DNA of 64,000 nt from Nectonema munidae (taxonomy: Eukaryota; Nematomorpha; Nectonematoida; Nectonematidae): positions 1 to 64,000 of the forward strand of contig JAUIRK010000928.1 of assembly GCA_030549495.1 (NCBI GenBank), given 5' to 3'. Numbering within the stretch: position 1 is the first letter of the stretch; each line of letters starts with the position of its first letter. The notes below the pieces were generated by a model, which ran no database searches, was not told the DNA's origin, and saw only the letters and a program-made list of their open reading frames with translations. A program made the translations under genes and the position numbers. This document shows positions 35,008-48,860 of the stretch, one piece after another.

Positions 35008-35077
35008 ATGATGCTAATATTATTTATCGCCACATTAATCTCTCTCTCAAGTTGTGAATTAGGAGAGAAAATTGAAG
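35008..35077 (+). CDS. Candidate first exon of a second secreted protein
   Basis: Starts ATGATG and encodes MMLILFIATLISLSS followed by CELGEKIE, a good signal peptide. It ends at a strong GTAAGT donor in phase 1, the same design as exon 1 of the multi-domain gene. I cannot find exon 2: a LINE insertion starts 840 bases downstream and no domain exon is visible on the plus strand after it. It may be a stranded exon of a duplicated family member. Confidence 0.5.
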
Positions 35078-35919
35078 GTAAGTTTATTAAAAGTTTTCCC
35101 CGTTTATCTTCATATTTTTACATAAAATTCCGACAGTGATCACGTCATAACGATTTGATAAAACCTTTTTCTATCCAAATAATTGGATATTAAAAGGTAT
35201 CCAAATTTTACTCGTTAATCTTTCAAATAATATTGTCATTTTAAAGATTATAATAAAGTTTCTCATATCATTTTAACTTGACATATGTTACATTTCATTT
35301 TTGTTGTTTCTTTTCGTTTAAAACGTCATCTTTCTTATTTTAATTTTTTTCTATTTCACGTTACTTTTGTAAATAAAAATTAATTTTGAAAATTAAATTA
35401 TAAAGCAAAAGATTTTCTAAATTTTCAAAGCTTAAATAAAGATAATTTACATTTCATAAATATGCTAATTCTTCAAAAAAATTGCAAAACAACACGTTTC
35501 ACTGTGTTTGAAAAATTCAAAATTTTTGAAACAAATTTGCGAATAAAAATAGATATCTATAGAAAATAGTTGTTTAGATTTATACGAAATTGATCATTTC
35601 TCAATAGTATAAAATATTGTGTATATAGAATTGATGATTGGAATTGAATTGTGTATAAATAATTTTAAATTTTACTGCGACCTATATTTACTTTTATAAT
35701 TACTTTTTCTTGAAACCACGTATATAAATATTTGTATGTATTAAAGGATTTTTTTAAACTCTCCTCATAGAATATTTGATATACATAAAGTAAATCTACA
35801 AGATATTCCTTTTGACATAAAATTAACATTTTAGTTTTACTGTAATTGAGCGAAGCTGTTTTTAAATTAATTTCATTTGTAAAACTGAATGAATATTGAA
35901 AACAAAACCTTTTATTATA

Positions 35920-36924
35920 ACAAATTTACAGTGTCACAATTTACCTGAAAGTTTTCTTTCTTCTTTCGATGAGTTTTTTGAATATGGAATGCGTTGGCTC
36001 TGTAAACTATGTGTTACTTCTGATAAAAAGATTCCAAACCATACTGATGATGTTAGTAATAAAGTGGATGTCTGTAATAAAAAAGTTACTGATATTTTAA
36101 AGGATATTACGTCTATTTTAAAGAAAGTTTGACTCAGACTAAAAGTATTGTTACTAGTCCTAAATCATACGTCGAAGCTCTAAACTATAAAAAAAATAAC
36201 AACAACATATTTGTGAAAGCTGATAAAGTAGATCATACCCATATCCTAGAGAAATCGAAGTTTCTTCTCAAAAACGTTCCTGTTAAACATTTCAAAGAAC
36301 TAACTAATTCAATCTGCCTAAAATTTCCTGACAAAAAATCTATGGTAAAAGGCAAAGATCTACTAGCTAAAGAAAATTTTGAAGTAAAAGCTCAGATTAA
36401 AATAAATCCTAAATTATGTATAACTGGGCCTACTGATCTACAAGATTTGGAAATATTTCCTACAATTTTTTCAAAAAACCCTGATATTAAACGAATTGTT
36501 GATGATGGAGGTATCTTTAAAATTTTATTTGTAAGAGCATGTAAAAACGAAAAAAAAATTTGTAGTTTTTACTGTTTGCAACAAAATCTATAATTTTCTT
36601 AAAGTTAAAAATTTTGAATTGTTCATTGATTTGTGTTGTATCAAAGTCTATCCCTATTTTATGATAAAGCAGTGTTCTAAGTGCTGTTCTTTCGGTCACA
36701 CCACGTCTAATTGTAAGAATGAAAGCGTATGTAGATATTGCTCAGAACCTCATAATGACAATTTATGTAATAAAAGAGATTTGTGTGTTCTTAAATGTTA
36801 CAATTGTACTAAGCACAATAGTCCCATATTAAATCATTCTGCTTTAAGTTATACTTGTCCTCAAGTACAAAAAGAACTTAGCAATATCAAAAATCTTACT
36901 TCTTATGATTCTGATGATGAATAA
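35920..36924 (+). pseudogene. LINE ORF1: PHD-like end, zinc knuckles
   Basis: CHNLPESFLSSFDEF and MRWLCKLC look like the second half of a PHD finger, as seen in ORF1 proteins of several LINE clades. A middle segment (LLKNVPVKHFKEL) is followed by a cysteine-rich nucleic-acid-binding end with CSKCCSFGHTTSNC (a CCHC knuckle), CRYCSEPHNDNLC and CYNCTKHN. Three frames are needed to cover it. Confidence 0.75.
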
Positions 36925-36959
36925 CAGCCTACCCGATTCTTTTAATTTTTTAAATTATA

Positions 36960-39731
36960 ATAAACTTGATAGTTACTTTTATTCTGAGCCATCCATTGAA
37001 AGAGATCTTGATCAAATGTGCTTCGTTGATAGTAAAATAAAAATTATCTCTTTAAATGTACAATCTTTAAAATCGAAATTTACTGAGCTAGAATTTTTTA
37101 TAAATTATACTAATTCTGTTTCATCACATCCTATTTTAATTATTTGTCTTCAAGAGACTTGGTTAGGTGAACATGATTTTACGTGCTACAATATACCTTT
37201 CTATAAATTTGTGAATTTTAAAAAATCGATTTCTTCACATTGTGGTCTTGCCTTTTATATCCATCAGTCATTTGAATTTTCAATATTGAAAAATGGTGTT
37301 TTTTCAAATACTTGTGAATTTGCCAGTGTATCAATTCTTTTAAATAGCACTAAACTCAATATTTATAATTTTTATAGAAAACCATCAAATTATTCTGATG
37401 ATATTACTCATTCTTGCATGATTTTGATATTTTCATTAGTAATTTTTCTAAAACTTCACAAAACTTGTTGCTCGGTGATTTTAATTTTAATTTACTTGAA
37501 AGTTTTTCGAACATACATGTTTCTTCTTTTTTAAATATCTTGAATTCAGCTTCTCTCATTCCTAGGATAAATTCTACTACTAGGCCATCTTCAGGTACGC
37601 TTTTAGACAATTTCTTCATTCCTGTTAATAGCATTTCATCTAAATCTTATGTTGTCCAGACTCACATATCGTATCATTTTCCTATTTTACTCACGCTATG
37701 CTCTAATTCTGATAAAATGTCAAAGGATAACTTTGTGGTCAAATTTAATGAAAGAAAATTTGCTGATACTTTTTCTAAATTCAATCTTCCGAATTGTTTT
37801 TCTTCTGATGATCCTGAATTCATAGCCAAAAGCATAAATGATAACTTGATATGATCAAGCAAACCTGTAAGACTACTCAGTATATACACAGAACAAATAA
37901 ATATAAATGTCATAAGTCACCTTGGATGAATGTTGAAATACTGACCTTAATAATACATAGAGACAAATTATATAGAAAAATGAAATTCAAATTAATTTCT
38001 TCAGAATTAAAGGGTGAGTACGTTAAAATAAGAAATAAGGTAAAGTACACTATTAGGAAAGCTAAAATAGCTTATTATGATAAATGTCTTGGTTCGAGCG
38101 CATATGATATAAAATCTACTTGAAAAATGATCAATTCTATATTCAGACCTCAGAAAAAAAAATTAATTCCTTCCCTGACAATTGATAAAAGAGAAGTAAC
38201 TGACTCATTAGAAATAGCCCAAATCTTTAATAATCATTTTAATTTTTATTCAGAACATATCTCGGATAGTAATAATATTTTAAAATACTTACCTTACAAT
38301 GAATTATTCTTTGAGTTTAACCAAATAAGACTCAATGATGTACTCATTGCCATAGATAATTTAAAAAAAGTAAATGTGAGGACATTTATGGCTAACCCCT
38401 TCCGATATTAAACTCGTTAGAAACGATATTGCATCACCCCTTATGAAATTATTCAATTTGTGCACTCGACTTGGTGTATTTCCTAGAGTTTTTAAAACTT
38501 CCAAAGTAATTCCAATTTTAAAAAAAGGTGATACTTCTAATGTAAAAAATTATAGACCGATATCTCTTATTCCCACACTTTCCAAAATTCTTGAAAAAAT
38601 ATTATACAACCAGATTAACCACCACTTTAATTATAATTCTTTATTTTATTCTCGACAATTTGGGTTTAGAAGAGGCTACTCTACAGAAATGTATCATTCT
38701 ATATTCATAAGTAAAGTTGTGAATGCTCTCGAACATAAACAGAAAGTTATAACTTTTTTATTGACCTTAAAAAAGCCTTTGATTCCATTCCTTATGTCTT
38801 ACTTTTAAAAAAGCTTAAATTATATGGTTTTTCAAATTTAGCTATTAAATTTTTTCATTCCTATTTTCATGAAAGATCTCAAACAGTATTTGTAAACAAT
38901 TTCTCATCACTTCTATTAAAATTGCAAAATGGAGTTCCCCAAGGTTCTGTCCTTGGTCCGTTGTTGTTCTCTATTTATATCAATGACTTACCTAATTCAT
39001 CAATAAGGGGCGAATTTATGCTGTTTGCCGACGATATTTCTCTGATATTGACAGATGCTGTCCTTGACAATGAAATGATTTTATCTACTTTCAATGAAAT
39101 AAAATGTTGGTTGAATTTCAATTGTTTGAACATGAATGAAAATAAATCTTACTGTATTGATTTTTCAAATCTAAAACAAAGAAATGATTTTACTGAAATA
39201 CTTAGCAAAACAGGAGTGTCTTTGGTGAGAAAGTTTAACCTTTTAGGTCTCATCATTAATGAAAAACTTAAATGGAACGATCATGTCCTTTATGTGTGTA
39301 ATAAACTTTCGTATGTTACAGGAGTTTTAAAATATTGCAGAAAATTTCTCTCTTCCCACTGTTTAATACTTCTTTACAAATCTCTTTTTCTCCCTCATTT
39401 ACACTATAGTGTTGTAAATTGGGGTCACTCTTCCACCAACAAGTTACTGTCTCTTCAGAAAAAAACACTTAGACTAATGTTTTTCAAAAGTTACTTTGCA
39501 CATGCATCTCTGTTATTCTATCAAATTTCTTCTCTAAAAGTGTCTGATATATATAAACTAAAGCTTGCAATTCTTACACTGAAATACGTTAGTCACTGGC
39601 TACCTGATACTTTCGATAAATTAATCTCGTATAATTACGAAAAACAAAGATGCTCACCTAGATTCACAGAAAACATGATAGTCCCATCGTACAAACGTTC
39701 TAATTCTAAGCAAAATGTCACAATTTTATAA
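36960..39731 (+). pseudogene. LINE ORF2: endonuclease and reverse transcriptase
   Basis: Endonuclease blocks LNVQSLKSK, CLQETWLGE and LLGDFNFN are recognisable, but the usual SDH box reads SYH. Reverse-transcriptase blocks are YRPISLIPTLSK, NGVPQGSVLGPLLF and MLFADDISLI (intact catalytic pair), followed by LKYCRKFLSSHCLILLYKS. At least five frame changes interrupt it. Confidence 0.85.
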
Positions 39732-40109
39732 TTCATATATAAATTTTTTTCGCATTAACTTGTATTCTATCAAAGGCTTTAAAAAACTTGTGAATGACAC
39801 ATTTTTATCTGATTATAACAGGGTCTGTTCGACTATTAATTGTTACTCATGTAATAAATAGATATATATTCGTATTTTTAAATAATTACTTATGTTATTA
39901 TCTTATTTATGTTTGCACCTGTGATTTTTGAGTTAAATGTTGTAACCTATAAATATCTGCCATGCAAGCGGTCATTTCTGACTATTTGTGCAGTTCTTAT
40001 CTTAATGTTAAATGTTACCTACATCTGCTTCAATATATACATTGTTTTGTAATCTGTTCATAGTCTTAATAAATATCTTATATCTTATCTTATCTTATCA
40101 TCATATATA

Positions 40110-41540
40110 CGGTCATACATAGAATTTCAATTGATAATATAAAATGTCGAATTTCAGTTTTTTCCAATTCTTTTCATCTTTTCACTAATTTTATTTTGTT
40201 TTTCATGAAAGAATTTAAAAAATTGTATATGGTTGATCTAAAATGCAAATTGAGAAAATGATGACGAAACTTATAAAATTTTAAACCAATTTTTATTGCC
40301 AAACATGAAAAACTCACCCAAAGTTAAATTTTGAAGTATAAAAATAATCTTTCAATTCATTTTAAATAAATTACCTATTTAGAAATAGCTTATCAAAGTC
40401 TATACGAATACATTTAAAAATAGTTGAATTGTTCAATTTTAAATATAAAGAGTCTTTATTCAAATTTAAATAAAAGGTCAATTTTTAACCACAATTGTCA
40501 GCCAATCTATCTTTACTACCAACTGGAGGAAGAAGGTACTCAGTTGCTGGGTTTTTTTCAATGACTTAGCGCCAATTCATCTATTTGACATTTTATAAAT
40601 TTTAGATTTGAGGTCTTGAATGAACCCAAAAAATATAAACAGTTTTTAATAATGCTTTTATGGTTGAAATATTAAATATATTTTTTCTCAGAGTTTTTTA
40701 AACGTATTTTATTCTTTCATCTTTAAACTAATTTCAATATGCTTGATTAAGTAGTTTAGTTATTTTGCATGATTTTTAAAACAACGTTTTAATTTGACAG
40801 CACAAATTTCCTTAGCGAAAAATATTTTAAAGATTATATTATATTTTAGATGTAGCAATCACCACATAAAAAAAGTTTACAGGTTGAATTTTTACCCTTA
40901 ATCCTCTTTTATAACATTATAGATAAAAAATACTTTTAAACATTAAAATGAGCGGGGATTTGAAGAAAAACTTCACAAATGATTTACCCTATCCATAAAA
41001 ATCTTATTAAAAATGAACTGCTAGTCGAAAATGAATATTTTGTATTTCGGCCCCTAATGATCCATATACTTTGATAATTAAAACTAATTCATCCGGTGTT
41101 TTGAGCGAAGTGATACCGTAACCAACTCGTCATTTTAATGATAACAAAAAAATTGAGGCACTCTTCATTGTATGCAATTAGAACTGATTTTATACATTTA
41201 ACTTTGGAGAAAACTGTTTATCTATTTTCATTTAAACCTATTTTAAACTTGGCATTCAAATATTCAAACTCTTTCAATTCCAAAGAAATGCAATGGCATT
41301 TATAAGAAGAACTTTGATATACCTTCATTTCAAATAGTTGTGACAAAATTAAGTGAAAAAATCTAAAGAAAAATATTTATATTGATTATGGCTTATATTC
41401 AATAAGCGCATACATAGACACTAGTGAACCACATACATAGACCCGCTTACCAACTTGGGAGGCCAAAATCTGTGTTTGCACCTCCAATAAATTTCAGTTC
41501 TATTAAATAGTGATCTAAAATTCAAAGTTTTTAGATTTTT
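40110..41540. other. AT-rich stretch with nothing recognised
   Basis: No open frame, repeat or transposon terminus that I can support. Confidence 0.5.
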
Positions 41541-41545
41541 TAGGT

Positions 41546-41990
41546 ATGTGGATTGAATACGCAATTGATAATTTAGCAAAATGTATCATCGTTTATGGTA
41601 ATTACGCTCATTTTGAAGAAAGACCTTTGGTTCTTCAAATAGATTTAAAAAAAAAGAACTCTTTAAGTGAATTGATGCATACTAACTATGGAAACCCCAT
41701 ACAAAATGCTTTACTAATTGATGAAGTAATCAACAAAACAATTGATGGTAAAGTTATCCAAGAAAAGGTAAACACTTACTCTACTCCTTTATTAAAGCAT
41801 TTTTTGATGAAGTATATGTTAAGGACATTTATGAAAGCATTGTAATACAAAATGAAATAATGAATCAAATAGTTATGCCTGATATAAATTTAAGTGGCAC
41901 ACGTAAAATTCTCTTTTGTGCCAAGAACCCTCGCACGACGGACTCATTTGGATTACCGCTAATCACACTGGTCAGAAATTTAACGTTGAA
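41546..41990 (+). pseudogene. Unrecognised open frame
   Basis: A 99-codon frame (NYAHFEERPLVLQIDLKKK, NALLIDEVINKTIDG) with protein-like composition, preceded by ATTTTTTAG, which could be a splice acceptor. Similar composition continues in a neighbouring frame to about 41990 (VKDIYESIVIQNEI, ILFCAKNPRTTDSFG). I cannot assign it to a family. It is probably a decayed mobile-element or duplicated-gene fragment. Confidence 0.35.
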
Positions 41991-42558
41991 AAAATAAGAT
42001 AAATGATCACTGTAAAGAATAACGTCTAAAAAAATTAAATATACATATTCATTTCTTTATTAAATTTTGATAATGATTATAATTCTTAAAACAAGTGTAC
42101 ATATGATGCATTTCTAAACATGTAAAAAATTTTGAGCAAAATTAACGCCATCTATTTTTTGATAATTATTCATAACATTTTGCTAGAACAAATCAAAAGT
42201 TCCATTCGCAGGGATAACGAAAGGCTATGAGGCAGAGCCAGGCGGTACCCCGTATTTCCCCGTTCTGTGTAGGTTTTAATCCAAAAAAATTTCGTCTCTG
42301 TTGCTGGTTAATTTTTGTTGAGCAAAATAATAAATCATTTAAAAATTAACTTAAATAAGAAAGTTTATTTCATCTTTTTGTTTCATGAAATACTTTTATA
42401 TTTGATCATTGAGAAAATCTCTTCATTCATTCTAACTCATTTTGAGAGAACGTTTCGTCTCTTTGTTGATTCATATTCTGCAATCGCTTTCACAGCAGAT
42501 CAGATACTCATAACGTTTTCCCCTTTCATTTTGATTGCAAACGAGTTCTGATTTTTCT

Positions 42559-42886
42559 ATGGAATATAGCTTTGAAACCGAGAAAGAACTTAGCTCGTAT
42601 TCATCTAGTTCTATGTCTTCTTCTTCTACTACCTTTGCTGTGACTGATACGTTTGAAGAAAATTTGGTTGCCCTGATCAAACTGTTTTTTCTTGGAATCC
42701 AAAATCTACTCTCACCGGTCGTATTCAGAGAATAAATATAAGAAATACCATGACAGATCTTCCTGGACCTAAAAGGGTAAACACCAAAGATATTTTTGTT
42801 ATCTTCAAATTGTTTTCTGATTGTAATTTGATTACTTACATCTATGAAATGACAATGGCTAAAATGACATCCATCTACACGTAAAT
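42559..42886 (+). pseudogene. piggyBac transposase, N-terminal fragment
   Basis: Starts at an ATG with an acidic, serine-rich leader (MEYSFETEKELSSYSSSS), then, after a frame change, WNPKSTLTGRIQRINI, TMTDLPGPKR and KDIFVIFKLFSD, matching the G-R-x-R...GP...F-LF order at the start of piggyBac-derived proteins. It stops where the CT array begins. The catalytic part of a piggyBac in the same orientation lies at 47820-48800. Confidence 0.65.
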
Positions 42887-42889
42887 TTC

Positions 42890-44645
<1,756 letters not shown>

Positions 44646-44698
44646 TTCATGTATTAATTTTAGTTTTTAAGATCTGATGACCCTAAACATGTTGATTT

Positions 44699-45528
44699 GG
44701 CAAGCGGCTATTCCTCGCCAAGAGACATTTCTCGCCATCCACATTAGGAGATGGATGAGATATAGTGATGAATTATACATTTTTCTTTCTTTTGATCGTG
44801 CCGCTTTCATACTACCACTCGATTTCTTGCCACATGATAGTATTATTTTCCTTATCCCTTCTCTCTCGTGTCTCTCGCAACTATTATTTTTCTCATCACT
44901 TCGTCTATTTCTAGCGGAATCACAAACCATTCAGCAAACACAATGCACAAACTCACTTTTATAAACATTTATAATTCACATTTTTAATTTGATTCTACGC
45001 AAATCATATTATTTTTTAAATATTTGATATATTTTAAGATATACTATTAAATTTATAGATTTAGTTGTAAAATATTTTTTAAATATACCTGAAAATGTTT
45101 CATGAAGGATTTAAGTTTTACAAAAGAAGGGAAGATAGTGATCATATTGCTATTACTGCAGTAAAAGTTCTAGTTGTCCTGGTGAGAGAAATTTTTTTTA
45201 AGTTTGTCTGATCTTAGTAGCTTTTGCAACTATAATCATACAATACACGAATTTTAGTTTTATAACTTTATCTGGTCTACCTTTTTCGCTATCAAATTTA
45301 GCAAATATTGGCACGTGCTCGTTCATCTTGCCAATTATTTAAAAAAAAGCACAAAATGATAATAATTCATGTCTATATAAACTGCACAAAATTTTTATTT
45401 CTACAATCCATAACCGTTGTGGGAAAAAATCTTGCCCAAGTATTCTCAAAATTTTGAAATCATAAAAAATATTTTCAAAATATCATTTTTATCTATACTC
45501 AACAAATGTTTATTTAATAATAGAACTA
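44699..45528 (+). repeat. Left terminal inverted repeat of the MULE
   Basis: Matches 47747-46865 in inverse orientation, up to GTTTATTTAATAATAGAACTA at the inner end. The copies are highly similar. It contains the FLYWCH-like segment at 45095-45190. Confidence 0.88.
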
Positions 45529-46381
45529 AGTATAAATGCGATGTTTTTTCAGTTTTAGTTGCATTTAGTTTTTTTAATTTTCTTTCAAATAAAATAAAGC
45601 AAAAATAATATGAATTTGAATATTTCGTATATTTTTAATCAGTTTTTCATTGATTTATAATTTATTTTTAAATAGAAGATATTGTTTAAAAAAAATTTAT
45701 TTTGTGCTTTTCGTATTATACAAAATTTTATTAAAGTTAAAATTACAAAGTAATTATTTTTAGTTTTTCCTATGATTTTATATTTTTATAATTTTTGAAC
45801 ATTTTTTTAGGTAAAGTTATAGTTAGAAATGATGAATCCAATAACACTTTTCCTTTTTTGATCATAATCATGAGAAGATTAATGAGCGAGTTGAAATGTT
45901 TGACCAAAATATAAAACATGAAGCTAAATATTCATATAAAACAACTATTTAAATTTATCAGTATTTTTTTAACTTTTCAAAAATTTATTAAAACTTGTCA
46001 AATTTACTTTATTCGAAAGGAAAATATAACAAATCTTACCCAAGAAGATGTAAAAAATTATACATTCAAAAAAGCATCTTGAGAAAAATAAGATATAATA
46101 AAATAGGAACAAAGCCTACAACGGATTTAAATTTTGATATACCTGAAAAATATACATCAGCAAATCGCCTTAATTTTTTGCAACTGGATGCTTTTACAGA
46201 GCAAAACAAAAGATTAATCATTTTTCATGAAAAGATATTGGAACATTTAGTTCAAACCGCTCATGTTTCTGAAATATATATAGATGGAACTTTTAAAAAA
46301 GCGCCACTTTTATTCTACCAAATAATATCCATACACGCATTTCTTAACGATACACAAGTTGTTTTATTCTACCTTAATTAA
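45095..46381 (+). pseudogene. FLYWCH-MULE transposase, truncated
   Basis: FHEGFKFYKRREDSDH (45095 on) and, in a neighbouring frame, SKSSSCPGE match the start of FLYWCH zinc fingers that front many animal MULE transposases; NHEKINERVEMF near 45870 is the HNH end of such a finger. The catalytic start follows at 45995-46381 with RLNFLQLDAFTEQN and IYIDGTFKKAPLLFYQIISI (D-G-T-F, the first DDE aspartate). Nothing after this block is recognisable. Confidence 0.75.
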
Positions 46382-46864
46382 AAATCTAAACCCTTACCAC
46401 CATATTAAGAATAGATTATGTTCAAAACTTATGGTTATGAGTAACAATGTTATGCGAACAAACAAAGAAATGATCTGATCACCATGAGTAAAATCATACA
46501 AATGCAAACAAAAAGATTTATCGTATTTAGTTGGTGATGCATTTTGTATCTTTTTGTGTTTACTTATACTCTTTGAATTAATTTCAAGTTGATCATATTA
46601 AAGAATGAAACTAGTGAATGTTGAAAAAAATTAGAATATAATATAAAAGTAAATTTTGCTCTATAACGTTCAGTAAAAAATATGCAATAAGCAACACTAT
46701 AAGAAATTTTTTTATTCTCGAGAATTACAAAAATTTGTCATAAACAGTATCGTAATCATTTAAATATCCCAATTTTATTGTACCTGAATTTTAGCTGCAT
46801 ACTAATAAAATGAATTGTACCATTCATTGAGTTATAATTAAACTAATAGCGCTACCTATATTAT

Positions 46865-47747
46865 TAGTTCTATTATTAAATAAACATTTGTTGAGTATAG
46901 ATAAAAATGATATTTTGAAAATATTTTTTATGATTTCAAAATTTTGAGAATACTTGGGCAAGATTTTTTCCCACAACGGTTATGGATTGTAGAAATAAAA
47001 ATTCTGTGCAGTTTATATAGCCATGAATTATTATCATTTTGTGCTTTTTTTTAAATAATTAGCAAGATGAACGAGCACGTGCCAATATTTGCTAAATTTG
47101 ATAGCGAAAAAGGTAGACCAGATAAAGTTATAAAACTAAAATTTGTGTATTGTATGATTATAGATGCAAAAGCTACTAAGATCAGACAAACTTAAAAAAA
47201 TATTCTCTCACCAGGACAACAAGAACTTTTACTGCAGTAATAGCAATCTGATCACTATCTTCCCTTCTTTTGTAATACTTAAATCCTTCATGAAACATTT
47301 TCAGGTATATTTAAAAAATATTTTACAACTAAATCTATAAATTTAATAGTATATCTTAAAATATATCTAATATTTATGAGTATATCTAAAAATAATATGA
47401 TTTGCGTAGAATCAAGTTAAAAATGTGAATTATAAATGTTTATAAAAGTGAGTTTGTGCATTTGTGTTTGCTGAATGGTTTGTGATGCCGCTAGATATAG
47501 AAGAAGTGATGAGAAAAATAATAGTTGCGAGAGACACGAGAGAGAAGTGATAAGGAAAATATTAGTTGCGAAAGAAACGAGTGAGAAGTGATGAGAAAAA
47601 TAATACTATCATGTGGCAAGAAATCGAGTGGTAGTGTGAAAGCGGCACGATCAAAAGAAAGAAAAATGTATAATTCATCATTATATCTCATCCATCTCCT
47701 AATGTGGATGGCGAGAAATGTCCCTTGGCGAGGAATGTCCTACAACC
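46865..47747 (-). repeat. Right terminal inverted repeat of the MULE
   Basis: Inverse of 44699-45528, about 50 bases longer because a GAGAAGTGATRAGRAAAAT-type segment near 47510-47620 is repeated. It holds an inverted copy of the FLYWCH-like segment at about 47205-47300. Confidence 0.88.
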
Positions 47748-47819
47748 GTTGATTTAATTCATTGTTTTAAAAGTTTCAAAGTTTTTCATTTTTTATCATA
47801 TTTTGCAAGTTTACTTTTG

Positions 47820-48800
47820 TTATTGGACAGAATGGGGATCAGAAAGTTAAAATTTCTGATTTGTTTTCTAATTATGAAAGTTCCTTTCTAAGAGCATGTT
47901 TAGGAAGAGATATGTTTCCACTCATACACATTTTTATTACCTTCGATGTCAATATGCAAAGAAATATAAATGATAAATTGAGCCCTATAAGAAAAATCCA
48001 TGATCATTTCAAAAGAATTTTTACATTGTACAGGACAGCGCATTCCCATGTTACAATAGATGAACAACTCATGAATTTCAAAGGAAATTGCAAGTTGAAA
48101 GTGTATGATCCTAAAAAGCATGGTCACTACGTGCTCAAGTGCTATCACATAAATGATGTGGAATATTTTTATTGTTTGATGCCTGAGCTATATATATCCG
48201 TTCTAGAGGATTCTTTCTATTTTTCTGCCTTGAATGTATCAAAAAGACTCATAGAAGATGCTAAGATTCCTTTGGGATGTGGTGTTTTTACTAACAGGTT
48301 TTTTACTTGTTCTGAGCTTCTCATTTGGAGCGATGATAAAAATATATCATTGAGCGGTACAGTCAATGGCAACAAAAGGTTAATTCCAAAAATTTTCAAA
48401 CCCGACTATAAAAAAAGTTTGCGTCTTGCTGAATGTGAGAGTATAGTTATTTACTCTTACTATGCTTCCCTTTCTGCATATATACCTAGAAGACATGATC
48501 GAAAAATTTTCAAAGTTGTCTATATTTTGTCCTCACAGCATAAAAACATCCAAACCTTTGGTGAACATTCTAAACCTGAAAGTTTGCTTCGCCATAACAA
48601 GTATAAGTGTGGAGTGCATGAGGCTAAGAAAGTGATTAGAAACTAAAGATCAAAAAGCCGTGTAGAAGATGGACATTAGCTGCTTTGTGCAATTATCTGG
48701 ACATAGTTGTTCTGAATACAAGGCTTGTTGCGATATACAACTCTTCTGAGTTGGGAGAAAAACTTTTATAAATTAGCTTAAGAATGCATGAAGGTAAGAT
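47820..48800 (+). pseudogene. piggyBac transposase, catalytic and C-terminal part
   Basis: Main frame 47861-48646: GRDMFPLIHIFITF, NDKLSPIRKIHDHF, HVTIDEQLMNFKG (first catalytic aspartate) and IPKIFKPDYKK. The second aspartate position reads TNRFFT where the relative at 63 kb has MDRFFT, and the third reads CGVHEA instead of RGVDVG, so two of three catalytic residues are lost. After a frame change, RRWTLAALCNYLDIVVLN continues the family C-terminus to about 48790. Likely the remainder of the copy whose N-terminus is at 42559. Confidence 0.82.
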
Positions 48801-48860
48801 CTGAGATCATGGAATTGCCTATTCAAGTGAAATTCCTATTATCTTTTTATGGATTTACAA

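Larger units (their letters stand above)
31525..35915 (+). repeat. Right arm of the large inverted repeat
   Basis: Near-identical inverted counterpart of 1-4355. It carries an insert of about 310 bases (about 31796-32105), including a 14-base G run, that is absent from the left arm. It ends at about 35915, where a jockey-like LINE begins. The spacer between the arms is about 27.2 kb and contains the multi-domain gene. Confidence 0.93.
35920..40105 (+). mobile_element. Jockey-like LINE with ORF1 and ORF2, degenerate
   Basis: 5' truncated within ORF1 (which starts inside a PHD-like segment), followed by zinc knuckles, endonuclease, reverse transcriptase and C-terminal region, and ending in TATCTTATCTTATCTTATC. 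It abuts the right arm of the inverted repeat. Several frame breaks make it inactive. Confidence 0.88.
44699..47747 (+). mobile_element. MULE transposon with long terminal inverted repeats
   Basis: A 3.05-kb element flanked by GTTGATTT (44691-44698 and 47748-47755; possibly 9 bp). Its arms of about 0.85 kb contain ATTCCTCGCCAAG and ACATTTCTCGCCATCCACAT near the tips. Between the arms is a truncated transposase with a FLYWCH-type N-terminus. Only the first catalytic aspartate region survives, so it is not autonomous. Confidence 0.85.

Noticed and set aside
1-35915. The inverted arms as terminal repeats of one giant Polinton-like transposon
   Set aside because: The spacer has no polymerase, integrase or capsid gene, the arms carry a host-like exon, and no target duplication can be checked because the left arm leaves the window.
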